37,198 nt of DNA from an uncultured Prevotellaceae bacterium (lineage in GTDB: Bacteria > Bacteroidota > Bacteroidia > Bacteroidales > Bacteroidaceae), in NCBI GenBank assembly GCA_937898415.1, contig CALDLA010000078.1, positions 1-37,198 on the forward strand, read 5' to 3'. Of this stretch, positions 23,037 to 30,685 are shown piece by piece. Position 1 is the stretch's first letter. Each line of letters opens with the position of its first letter. Below the pieces are notes generated by a model. It worked only from the letters and a program-made list of their open reading frames with translations. It was not told where the DNA came from and did not search any database. The translations under genes and the position numbers were made by a program.

Positions 23037-25430
23037 TTATTCAATCACTCGCTTCTTACCTTTATAGATATACACGCCCTTCTGGGTCGGCTTCGTGCCG
23101 AGCTTGCGACCGTCAAGCGTGAACCACGCGCTGCTCCCCTCCCATGCAGGGGAGGGGCCGGGGGTGGGGTCGGTAATCTCATGAATCCCCGTCGCGTCGT
23201 CGCCGAACGTCATCGTCAGCCCGCGCGCCAGGGCCTCGAGGTTCGTCTCATCGATGGCCAGGAACGCCTTCTGTGCCGGCAGGTTCGCGCCCGTGTACTC
23301 GAAGAATCCGAAGCCCGTGCCGTCCTTGTAGCTCAGCACGAACGGCGTGCAGCCCGCCATCGCGCCCGTCATCACGCTGCTCACAGCCGTTGCCACGTCC
23401 ACGCCGTGCAGGTCGTTCTCCACCGTGTTCTCAGCCTCGGCCGCGCTCGTCGTGATGCCGATGCTCGCGTCCTCGCCCACGATGATGACCGCCGTACCCT
23501 GCGGAATCACCTTGCCCAGACGGTGCAGCGTAATCTCCGTGCCGCTCACCGTCGCCGTGTAGGTGCAGGCGTTCTCCCCCGCGTCGATGCCGTAGCCCGT
23601 CGCGCTGCAGTAGAACGTCGTCCAGTAGTTGCCGTCCACCAGGTTGGCCGCGAGGCTGAGGGTTGTAGGTGCAGCGATGTAGTATTCCGTGCCGTATTTG
23701 ATGCCGTTCGTGTATGCCGTGATGCCGCTGACGTCGTATGTCGGGCCTTCCGTTCCGATGCCGTCGGGTTCGGAAGTATAGGCAAATGCGGCCGTGCCCT
23801 GCGCCGTGCCGAGCGTCCGGGTGTAGTAGCTGTTGGTGACGATGGGCTCGGTGCCCTGGGCGAAGGTGGCGCTATTCAGCGTGCTGAAGGAGACCTCGGC
23901 GGGGGCGAAGAGCGAGTTGCTGATGTTGACAGTTCCATTTAAGTCATGGTCGCCCACGAATCCGCCGCATTTGTCGGATCGGCCGAGCATCTTGCCGTCG
24001 AAAACGCAGCCCACGATGTTGAGCGTGGCATAGTTCTCGATCTTTGACACGAGTCCGCCGTGGTAACCTTTTTTGATATTGTCACTCTTGATGATGACGC
24101 TCGAGCGGCAGTTGCGGATGGTGACTTCGCCATTCTGTCTGGCCACGATGCCTGCGGCGCGCGTGCCGAAGTTCGTGATGCTGCCGTCGACGTGCAGATT
24201 TTCAATCGTGCAGCCGTCCACGTAGAGGAAGGGCGCTACGCCGTCGGCGATGCCGTTGTAGTTGAAGGTCAGCTTGTGGCCGTCACCGTCGAACGTGCCG
24301 GTGAAGTCGTGGTGGGTCTCGCCCGCCATGCGGATGACGGGGTTCTCCGCCGTGCCGATGTCTGCGCCCAGCTTCACCGTCTTGCCCGTGAAGTAGCCCT
24401 TGTCGTTGTTGGCCAGCAGGTCGCAGAAGTAGTTCCAGCCCACATTATGGTTGATAGTCCAAGTGTCGCCGTCCTGAATAAAGTCCTGGTGAAAGCGCAA
24501 GTGACTTGCCTGGCTCTTATTTCCATTGAGCAACTCGAAATCATTATCATAATTGTATTTTTCCTCTGCCACGATCATGTCAGCATAGGTAATAGTACCG
24601 AATGCTGCAGTACATAGAATCTCATGAAATAAACTATCATGTCCTCCGTTGATTTCGACTGTGCCGCCATTGACAGTTATGTTGTGAACGCCCGCACCAG
24701 AGTCTCCGCCAAAGTGGCCGTTACCACCATCGCCGCCATTGACTTTTACGTTTCCATCGTAAACAATGAGTTCATCAACGCCAACTTTAGCTTGTCCACC
24801 ATAATAGGCGTTACCGCCACCGCCGCCAGTTACTCTGACGGTACCGCCATAAACGGTGAGAACGCCATCAACACCATATCCGCCGGCTTCAGCAGCGGTA
24901 TGATCTGAACCATAATTATTATTACCGCCTCTACCGCCATTTATAGTGACGTTACCGCCATAGACGGTGATATTTCCATAAACACCTGGGGTACCGCCAG
25001 TTGGTGTGCCATCATTTTCATCATAATTAAGCCCATCTTTTCCGCGGACGTTCAGCGTCCCCTGACCCGTGACGGTCAGCAAGCCGCCGTCGCTCACGGT
25101 GATACCGCTATTGACGTTCAGCGTCATGCCCGAACTGATGTTCAGCGTCACCGCTCCTGTCACTGTGACGGCATCGCTGATGGTCACATTGCTGGTCACG
25201 TTGTAAGTGTTGCCGCTGTCCCAGCTGGTCGTCACGCTGGTTACGGTCACATCCCCCGCCAACGCCGTCGCCGTCGTGAGCACCATCATGAGCAGCACGA
25301 GAGCCGCCCGGCGGAGTAAAGTCACTGACCCCACCCCTGCCCCTCCCCTACATGGGAGGGGAGTGGCTGCGCCGCCCAGCCCCGTGGCCGAGGGCGCGAA
25401 AAGATTCTTAATGTTCATTGTCTTGTGCAT
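23037..25430 (-). CDS. Secreted Gly-rich beta-solenoid/GLUG-like surface protein
   Basis: From the ATG at 25430 the product is 797 aa (the ATG at 25418, MNIKNLF, is also possible). The hydrophobic signal segment (RRAALVLLMMVLTTATALAG) lies unusually late because a palindromic repeat encodes about 25 residues before it. About four Gly-rich beta-strand repeats follow (VYGGNVTINGG, VYGGTVRVTGG, VYDGNVKVNGG, VNGGTVEINGG). GLUG-like solenoid turns come next (FDGDGHKLTFNY, AGIVARQNGEV, GGFVGDHDLNG). The C-terminal end is WFTLDGRKLGTKPTQKGVYI, the exported-protein tail. Likely a surface adhesin-like protein; partner unknown. The start lies 1 nt after the stop of a 29-aa ORF, which suggests coupled translation. 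Confidence 0.8.
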   Translation of the reverse strand: MHKTMNIKNLFAPSATGLGGAATPLPCRGGAGVGSVTLLRRAALVLLMMVLTTATALAGDVTVTSVTTSWDSGNTYNVTSNVTISDAVTVTGAVTLNISSGMTLNVNSGITVSDGGLLTVTGQGTLNVRGKDGLNYDENDGTPTGGTPGVYGNITVYGGNVTINGGRGGNNNYGSDHTAAEAGGYGVDGVLTVYGGTVRVTGGGGGNAYYGGQAKVGVDELIVYDGNVKVNGGDGGNGHFGGDSGAGVHNITVNGGTVEINGGHDSLFHEILCTAAFGTITYADMIVAEEKYNYDNDFELLNGNKSQASHLRFHQDFIQDGDTWTINHNVGWNYFCDLLANNDKGYFTGKTVKLGADIGTAENPVIRMAGETHHDFTGTFDGDGHKLTFNYNGIADGVAPFLYVDGCTIENLHVDGSITNFGTRAAGIVARQNGEVTIRNCRSSVIIKSDNIKKGYHGGLVSKIENYATLNIVGCVFDGKMLGRSDKCGGFVGDHDLNGTVNISNSLFAPAEVSFSTLNSATFAQGTEPIVTNSYYTRTLGTAQGTAAFAYTSEPDGIGTEGPTYDVSGITAYTNGIKYGTEYYIAAPTTLSLAANLVDGNYWTTFYCSATGYGIDAGENACTYTATVSGTEITLHRLGKVIPQGTAVIIVGEDASIGITTSAAEAENTVENDLHGVDVATAVSSVMTGAMAGCTPFVLSYKDGTGFGFFEYTGANLPAQKAFLAIDETNLEALARGLTMTFGDDATGIHEITDPTPGPSPAWEGSSAWFTLDGRKLGTKPTQKGVYIYKGKKRVIE
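23134..23171. repeat. GC-rich palindromic repeat inside the C-terminal coding end
   Basis: CTCCCCTCCCATGCAGGGG followed by a GGGGTGGGGTC tail. It encodes TDPTPGPSPAWEGSS in the minus-strand gene, just before the exported-protein tail. It is an inverted copy of 25327-25363 at the other end of the same gene. Confidence 0.85.
25327..25363. repeat. GC-rich palindromic repeat inside the signal-peptide region
   Basis: Read on the minus strand it is CTCCCCTCCCATGTAGGGG plus a GGGGTGGGGTC tail, nearly identical to 23134-23171 in the opposite orientation. It encodes TPLPCRGGAGVGS between MNIKNLF and the hydrophobic core of the signal peptide, in frame. Confidence 0.85.
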
Positions 25431-25431
25431 A

Positions 25432-25521
25432 TTATTTATAATGCGACACGCTCTCCAGCATCTCGACACTCATCTGGTCGAGTTCTGCCACAATGGATGT
25501 TCTGAGTTCTACGGTTGTCAT
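25432..25521 (-). CDS. 29-aa upstream ORF, possibly truncated antitoxin-like
   Basis: The ORF encodes MTTVELRTSIVAELDQMSVE then MLESVSHYK and is the first ATG after the promoter at 25546-25553. Its stop is 1 nt before the ATG of the beta-solenoid gene. The sequence looks like the N-terminal helix of short Bacteroidales antitoxin-like proteins (MTTxELRxSI...LD.M...MLE.V.RY), cut short where a longer tail would follow. No toxin gene is adjacent. It may act as a translation-coupling leader. The family resemblance is from memory and is weak. Confidence 0.45.
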   Translation of the reverse strand: MTTVELRTSIVAELDQMSVEMLESVSHYK

Positions 25522-25545
25522 GACTGTAATGTTTGATATCGCTTG

Positions 25546-25553
25546 CAAAGTTA
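25546..25553 (-). promoter_or_regulatory. Promoter -7 for the 29-aa ORF and beta-solenoid gene
   Basis: Minus-strand TAACTTTG, 24 nt upstream of the ATG at 25521. There is no clear -33 element. Confidence 0.6.
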
Positions 25554-25593
25554 CGAATATTATTTCAATTCTTGTCCGTTTTGCCCGAAATCT

Positions 25594-25624
25594 TTTGGCG
25601 TTTCCGGGAAAAGTAGTACCTTTG
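25594..25624 (+). promoter_or_regulatory. Promoter of the His/Cys-rich protein and TonB receptor genes
   Basis: TTTG at 25594-25597, a 19-bp spacer and TACCTTTG at 25617-25624. The first ATG (25630) would be at or just after the expected transcript start. The second ATG (25642) leaves a short leader and is the better start. Confidence 0.78.
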
Positions 25625-25641
25625 CAGCCATGGAACTGACG

Positions 25642-25974
25642 ATGAAACAACAGATAGCCTCATGGTTGCTATTGGCAGTGTTTGTGCCAATGCTTCTGCT
25701 GTCGTCGGTTCACATCCATGAGACTGGTGAGACTATAGAAACGGAATGCGCCGATTGTGAGCATCATAGTTGTCACGGCCACATGACGGTGACACCCCAT
25801 TGGGCGCACGACTGTGTGCTGTGCCAGTTCCTCACGTTGTCGATGCTGACAGCGACTATGATAGCTGTCACAATATATGCTCATGTATGTAAGAAATACA
25901 GCGCCCAGCCTTTATGCGATTGTTATACTTCCTGCTGTGGCGCTATTGTAACCAGGGGACCTCCGACCATCTGA
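25642..25974 (+). CDS. Small His/Cys-rich membrane protein, putative metal-binding partner of the TonB receptor
   Basis: The 110-aa product starts MKQQIASWLLLAVFVPMLLL, a signal or membrane segment. A metal-ligand-rich stretch follows: C36 and C39 (CADC), H41, H42, C44, H45, H47, H53, H56, then C58 and C61 (CVLC). A second hydrophobic segment lies at about 63-82, and the tail CDCYTSCCGAIVTRGPPTI has four more Cys. The paired CxxC motifs, His cluster and RGPP ending recall DUF2946-type proteins associated with metal loci, but I am not certain of the family. It lies 52 nt upstream of the TonB receptor gene on the same strand. Likely role: binding or sensing a transition metal in the envelope. 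An ATG at 25630 would add four residues. Confidence 0.65.
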   Translation: MKQQIASWLLLAVFVPMLLLSSVHIHETGETIETECADCEHHSCHGHMTVTPHWAHDCVLCQFLTLSMLTATMIAVTIYAHVCKKYSAQPLCDCYTSCCGAIVTRGPPTI

Positions 25975-26026
25975 TTCACACGAGACATTTACATACAATT
26001 ATTAATACATCATTAATCCATCAAGA

Positions 26027-28183
26027 ATGAAAGCAAAATATATCATTTTGCTGCTGTTGTGTATATGCACGGCAGCGGCGGCACAAGAAGTGAAGCATAT
26101 TCATGCGGAGGACTCGACGGACATGTTCTTCCGCCATCTGAAGTTGAACGAATTGACGGTGACGGGCGTGACGGGCGACGTGAAGCTGAAGCACTCGACG
26201 GCTCCCGTCAGCATCATCTCGCCGCAGGTATTGCGGGCTACGGCCTCGACCAACCTCATCGACGCCATCGCCCACCAGCCGGGGGTCAGCCAGCTGACCA
26301 CGGGCGGCAGCATCTCGAAACCCATCATCCGCGGACTGGGCTACAACCGCGTGGTGGTGATGAGCGAGGGCGTACGCCAGGAAGGTCAGCAATGGGGCGA
26401 CGAGCACGGTGTGGAGGTCGATGGCAACAGTGTAGGTTCGGTGGAGATACTGAAAGGGCCGGCCTCGCTGATGTACGGTTCCGACGCGATGGCGGGTGTG
26501 GTCATCCTGCATCCGCAGCCGACGCTGGCCGAGGGCGAGATGAAGGCCAACGTCAGTACGGAGTATCAGACGAACAACGGGCTCTTCGGCTATCACCTGT
26601 CGATGGCCGGGCATCAGAACAGCTTGGTGTGGGATGCCCGCTGGAGCCAGAAGATGGCTCACGCCTATAAGAATAAATACGACGGCTACGTGCCGGGGGC
26701 ACAGTTCCGCGAACAGGCAGGGCGCCTGATGCTGGGCGTACACAAGTCGTGGGGACACTCGCGGCTGACGGGAACGGCCTACCACCTGACGCCCGGCATC
26801 GTCGAGGGCGAACGCGACCCGGAGACGGGAGAGTTGGTTCATGGTGAGGGGTTCACGGATCATGGCTATGGAAAGTCGCTGCCCTTTCAGCAGGTGAAGC
26901 ACTATAAAGTGGTGTGGGACAACTCGCTGAACCTTGCGACAGGCTATCTGAAGGCCATCGTCGGCTATCAGCAGAACCGCCGTCAGGAGTTTGAGGAGTC
27001 GACGGATGAATACGAGTTGTATTTCAAGCTGCACACGCTGACCTACGACCTGCGATACATTACCAACGAGTGGAACGGCTGGAAGCTGTCGACGGGCATC
27101 GGCGGTATGTATCAGAAGTCGGGCAACGAGGGTGAGGAGTACCTGATTCCTGACTACCGGCTCTTCGACTTCGGCGTCTATGCCACTGCCACCAAGAACC
27201 TGGGTGACCGGTGGACGCTGAACGGAGGATTGCGCTACGACCACCGGCGGCTGCATGGTGATATGATGCCCCCTAAGTTAGGGGGTTCTTTTACACGTCA
27301 TTTCAATGGATTGACGGGTAGCGTTGGTGTCGTCAGCAACATCAACGACCACTTTAACCTGCGCCTGAACCTCGCCCGCGGTTTCCGCACACCCAATATG
27401 AGCGAACTGGCCTCGAACGGCGTGCATGAGGGTTCCGTCCGCTATGAACTGGGCAATCAGCAGCTCAAGTCGGAATACAGCCTGCAGGCCGACCTCGGGC
27501 TCGACTTCACCTCGCGCTACGTCTCGGCACAGTTGGCTCTCTTTGCCAACCGCATCGATAACTACATCTTCACCCATCGGGTGGCTGAGGAGATGGAGGA
27601 AGGCTACCTCACCTATGTCTATACGCAGGGCGATGCCCGTCTGTTGGGCTTCGAGGCTGGCGTCGACTTCCACCCCGTCCACTCCGTCCATTTCTCGAAC
27701 ACTTTCTCGTATGTCGATGCCCGGCTGCTGCACGCTGATGCTGATACGAAGTACCTGCCCTTCACGCCGGCTCCCCACTGGTCGTCGGAACTGAAGTGGG
27801 AACTCTTCCACCATTCTCACACGACCGTAGTCCATCACCATGCGACCAATGCCGTTTACCGCTCGCTGCTCAACAATCTCTACCTCGCTGCCGGTCTTGA
27901 CTGCTACCTGAAGCAGACGCATATCTACCGTGCCGACGACACAGAGACCGAGACGCCCGGCTACGGCCTGCTCAGTCTCTCAGCAGGAACGGACATCCAA
28001 GTGAAAGGCAAGAAGATAGCTGAATTCTACATCACCGCCGACAACCTGCTGAACAAGGCCTACCAGAACCACCTGAGCCGGCTGAAATATACCGACGAGA
28101 ACGTGGTTACCGGACGTCGCGGCGTCTACAACATGGGGCGTAACATCACGTTCAAGCTCGTAGTGCCCATCAATCTTTACTGA
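26027..28183 (+). CDS. TonB-dependent outer-membrane receptor, putative metal uptake
   Basis: The 718-aa protein has a signal peptide (MKAKYIILLLLCICTAAAAQ). A His-containing N-terminus (VKHIHAEDS) leads to a TonB-box-like LNELTVTGV. The plug domain shows PIIRGLGYNRVVVMSEGVRQ and VEILKGPASLMYGSDAMAGV. A long beta-barrel ends NITFKLVVPINLY. A His cluster (H595, H596, H598, H603-605) lies in a probable loop. TonB receptors import metal chelates, haem, cobalamin or glycans. His-rich loops and the His/Cys-rich neighbour favour a transition metal such as zinc or copper. There is no SusD partner. Residues 415-420 (PPKLGG) are encoded by a GC-rich palindrome. The 3' end overlaps plsC by 7 nt, convergently. 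Confidence 0.88.
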   Translation: MKAKYIILLLLCICTAAAAQEVKHIHAEDSTDMFFRHLKLNELTVTGVTGDVKLKHSTAPVSIISPQVLRATASTNLIDAIAHQPGVSQLTTGGSISKPIIRGLGYNRVVVMSEGVRQEGQQWGDEHGVEVDGNSVGSVEILKGPASLMYGSDAMAGVVILHPQPTLAEGEMKANVSTEYQTNNGLFGYHLSMAGHQNSLVWDARWSQKMAHAYKNKYDGYVPGAQFREQAGRLMLGVHKSWGHSRLTGTAYHLTPGIVEGERDPETGELVHGEGFTDHGYGKSLPFQQVKHYKVVWDNSLNLATGYLKAIVGYQQNRRQEFEESTDEYELYFKLHTLTYDLRYITNEWNGWKLSTGIGGMYQKSGNEGEEYLIPDYRLFDFGVYATATKNLGDRWTLNGGLRYDHRRLHGDMMPPKLGGSFTRHFNGLTGSVGVVSNINDHFNLRLNLARGFRTPNMSELASNGVHEGSVRYELGNQQLKSEYSLQADLGLDFTSRYVSAQLALFANRIDNYIFTHRVAEEMEEGYLTYVYTQGDARLLGFEAGVDFHPVHSVHFSNTFSYVDARLLHADADTKYLPFTPAPHWSSELKWELFHHSHTTVVHHHATNAVYRSLLNNLYLAAGLDCYLKQTHIYRADDTETETPGYGLLSLSAGTDIQVKGKKIAEFYITADNLLNKAYQNHLSRLKYTDENVVTGRRGVYNMGRNITFKLVVPINLY
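27269..27285. repeat. 17-bp GC-rich palindrome inside the TonB receptor gene
   Basis: CCCCCTAAGTTAGGGGG is identical to the core of the inverted repeat at 20088-20104. It is in frame, encoding PPKLGG between two barrel strands, in what is probably an extracellular loop. Confidence 0.85.
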
Positions 28184-28935
28184 TCGGGATTCTCGACGAA
28201 GCCCTGATACTCGGGCACCAGGCCGGACATGACACTGTCGTAGGCTTGGCGCAGGGTGGCATCGACGTTCTCAGGCCCTTGGCCGACGGGGTAGATGGGC
28301 TGATGGATGGTGAGCCGCAGGGGGTGCCAGTTCACGAAGTTGAAGCCGCGCTGGCGGGGCAGTACGTCGAACGAGCCGTTGATGGTCAGCGGGACGACGG
28401 GCAGCTGCAGTTCGTCGGCCAGGGCGAAGGCCCCCTTGCGGAAGCTGCCCATGTGGCCGGTGAAGGAGCGGGCGCCCTCGGGAAAGACGGTGACGGAGTA
28501 GCCCTCCTTCAGTATCTCGCGGGCACGGTCGTAGGTCTCCTTGATTTTCTTCGGTCCGCGCTTGTCGACGAATATCTGGTGGCTGCGTCGGCAGGCAAAA
28601 CCGACGAAGGGAATGTTGCCTAACGACCGTTTCATCATCCACTTGAAGTTACGTCCGAGGTAGCCATAGATGAGGAAGATGTCGAACGCGCCCTGATGAT
28701 TGGCCACGAAGACGTAGGACTGGTTGCGCTCCAGGTGCTCGCGCCCTTCGACCGTGATGGGCAGCAGCAGGCTTCGCACGATGATCTTTCCCCACCAGCG
28801 GCCGGGGTAGTAGCTCCAGAAGTGGCCATTGCCGATGGCGCAGCCTATGCCGACCTCGAGGGCGGTGACGATGGTGATGATAACCAGGACGGGCAGGCCG
28901 ACCAGTAGCTGATAGACGTAATAGAGGTATTTCAT
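28177..28935 (-). CDS. plsC: 1-acyl-sn-glycerol-3-phosphate acyltransferase-like (PlsC family)
   Basis: The 252-aa protein has an N-terminal membrane segment (about 8-35) and the acyltransferase motifs: NHQGAFD (79-85, the NHx4D catalytic box), the KRSLGNIPFVG region, FPEGARSF (151-158, the EGTR-type box) and VVPLTINGS. PlsC acylates lysophosphatidic acid to phosphatidic acid at the inner membrane. The Ala in EGAR replaces the common Thr. It may use another lyso-lipid, since several PlsC paralogues occur in Bacteroidota. The start overlaps the stop of the phosphoesterase gene (ATGA). Last gene of the five-gene operon. Confidence 0.88.
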   Translation of the reverse strand: MKYLYYVYQLLVGLPVLVIITIVTALEVGIGCAIGNGHFWSYYPGRWWGKIIVRSLLLPITVEGREHLERNQSYVFVANHQGAFDIFLIYGYLGRNFKWMMKRSLGNIPFVGFACRRSHQIFVDKRGPKKIKETYDRAREILKEGYSVTVFPEGARSFTGHMGSFRKGAFALADELQLPVVPLTINGSFDVLPRQRGFNFVNWHPLRLTIHQPIYPVGQGPENVDATLRQAYDSVMSGLVPEYQGFVENPDQ

Positions 28936-29909
28936 TTCTTCTTGAGTGTGATGACAACAATTTCAGGGGGAGTGCCGAAGCGGAAGGGGACGACGCCGCT
29001 CAGTCCGGATGACACGTTGAGCGCACGTTCTCCTGCATAGTGCATGCCGTACCACTCACGGTAGCGGAACATGGCGGGCGAGAATCCCAGCAGCGAGAAC
29101 TGTCCGCCGTGGGTATGGCCGCTGAGCGTCAGCTGGCAGTGGGAATGGGGCAGTATCTTGCGGCGCCAGGAGGAGGGGTCGTGCTCGAGCATGATGACAA
29201 ACGACCGGCGGTTCAGTCCGATGAGTGCCGACGAGAGGCTGCCCAACTGCGGGAAGCGGCCCTCGCCGTCGTTCTCCATACCGGCAATGTAGATGGCCTC
29301 GCCGTTACGACGGAAGCGGTGGTAGGAGTTGTTGAGCAGAAACCACCCCAGTTCTTCCTCAGCCGAGCAGGTGCGGCCAAGGTCGGCCATGCGGTGGAAC
29401 TCGTCGCGATCGGAGTATTCGGGATAGTCGTGGTTGCCCAGTACGGAGCAGATGCCGTCCTTGGCTTTGAGGCGTGCGAGCAGTTTTACGCGTTCCTCAA
29501 TCTCCTCAGGATACTTGTTCTGCAAGTCGCCGGTGAAGACAATGAGGTCGGGCTTCTGGGCGTTGATGCTGTCAATGGCCCTGACAAGCAGCTCTTCGCG
29601 CCATCCTGTCAGCGTGCCGAGGTGGGCGTCGCTGAACTGCACAATGCGGTAGCCGTCGAACGATGGCGGCAGGTCCTTCGAGGCAAACTCCACGTGGCGG
29701 ACTTCCAACTGGCGGAAGCCGACGAAGACGCCATAGATCAGGACGAACCAGCCGAGCAGTACGGCCAGGAGTGCCGACGCGCGGAGCCACCAGCGCCGCG
29801 AGCGCCAACAGAGCAGCAGCGCGCCGACGGTGAGCAGGGCCAGCACCAGCGCGGCTATCCATATATAGGTATCGGGATCCAGCAGGACCATGAGCAGACT
29901 GGTCATCAT
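28932..29909 (-). CDS. Membrane-anchored metallophosphoesterase
   Basis: The 325-aa protein has two N-terminal hydrophobic segments (about 15-35 and 43-65). A calcineurin-like phosphoesterase domain follows with all five metal motifs: SDAHLG (D94, H96), FTGDLQ (127-128), LGNHD (158-161), a His in MLEHDPSS, and SGHTHGGQ. The YaeI/YkuE group of this family acts on membrane-linked substrates such as lipid A precursors or phospholipids, which would suit the adjacent acyltransferase. That link is inferred. The start overlaps the previous stop by ATGA, and so does its own stop with plsC. Confidence 0.88.
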   Translation of the reverse strand: MMTSLLMVLLDPDTYIWIAALVLALLTVGALLLCWRSRRWWLRASALLAVLLGWFVLIYGVFVGFRQLEVRHVEFASKDLPPSFDGYRIVQFSDAHLGTLTGWREELLVRAIDSINAQKPDLIVFTGDLQNKYPEEIEERVKLLARLKAKDGICSVLGNHDYPEYSDRDEFHRMADLGRTCSAEEELGWFLLNNSYHRFRRNGEAIYIAGMENDGEGRFPQLGSLSSALIGLNRRSFVIMLEHDPSSWRRKILPHSHCQLTLSGHTHGGQFSLLGFSPAMFRYREWYGMHYAGERALNVSSGLSGVVPFRFGTPPEIVVITLKKK

Positions 29910-30685
29910 AAATTGCCTCCTAAGAATTTGCGCATCAGTTCAACAGGTATGCCACGACGGCTGGCGTAGTCGGCCAGCTGGTCTTCGCCAATCTTTCCCA
30001 CCGTGAAGTAGCGTGCGGCGGGGTGAGCCATCATGAGTCCGCTGACGCTGGCATGAGGCCTCATGGCTCCGCTAGTCGTCAATCGGATGCCTATCTGGCT
30101 CAGGTCAATCAGACGGTCGAGCAAGAAGTTCAGGCTGGTATCGGGCAGCGAGGGATAGCCGACGGCGGGCCGTATGCCCTGCCACTGCTCGCTGAGCATC
30201 TCGGGGATGGTCAGCTGCTCGTCGGCAGCATATCCCCAGTACTCCTTCCTGACGGCCTCGTGCATCCGTTCGACGGTGGCCTCAGCCAGCCGGTCGGCCA
30301 GCAGCTGCATCATCATCTTCTCGTAGGGGTCGGCGTCGAAATCGGTCTCCAGCCCGTGGTCCACGGTGGTGGCGAAGACGCCCATTCGATCTTGCTTGCC
30401 GACGAAATCGGCCAAGCACAGGTACTCGCTGCCTTGCTGCTGTTGACGCAGACAAGGTATCCTCATATCTTGAACCACGATATCGTCCTCATCGCTGTAA
30501 GCATCATAGAGTTCGAAAACGGCATGGGTGCGATAGCGGTCGGCATAGCGCGACAATCGCTCCTCAGCCTCATGGCGCAGGCTGTCCTTGTCCTGCTGCG
30601 GCATGCTGCTGATGCCCCATGCGTGGAAGAAGTATATCCAGTTGATGTAGGGCGTCACCTCCTTTAAGCTGTAGTCAAGTCTCAT
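29906..30685 (-). CDS. Stand-alone vitamin B12-dependent methionine synthase activation domain protein
   Basis: From the ATG at 30685 (MRLDYSLKEVTPYINWIYFF) the product is 259 aa and resembles the C-terminal activation domain of MetH: DRLAEATVERMHEAVRKEYWGY (about 131-152), then the SAM-binding motif RPAVGYPSLPD (172-182), then VSGLMMAHPAARYF. In full MetH this domain binds SAM and helps to re-methylate oxidised cobalamin. Here it is a separate gene, so it probably acts in trans on a MetH encoded elsewhere. The ATG overlaps the pyrC stop (ATGA). A longer upstream open frame to 30952 reads inside pyrC and has no domain character. Confidence 0.88.
   Translation of the reverse strand: MRLDYSLKEVTPYINWIYFFHAWGISSMPQQDKDSLRHEAEERLSRYADRYRTHAVFELYDAYSDEDDIVVQDMRIPCLRQQQQGSEYLCLADFVGKQDRMGVFATTVDHGLETDFDADPYEKMMMQLLADRLAEATVERMHEAVRKEYWGYAADEQLTIPEMLSEQWQGIRPAVGYPSLPDTSLNFLLDRLIDLSQIGIRLTTSGAMRPHASVSGLMMAHPAARYFTVGKIGEDQLADYASRRGIPVELMRKFLGGNL

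Noticed and set aside
26021..27256. 411-codon open frame antisense to the TonB receptor
   Set aside because: The plus strand carries plug and barrel motifs. The minus product is a biased shadow without recognisable features.
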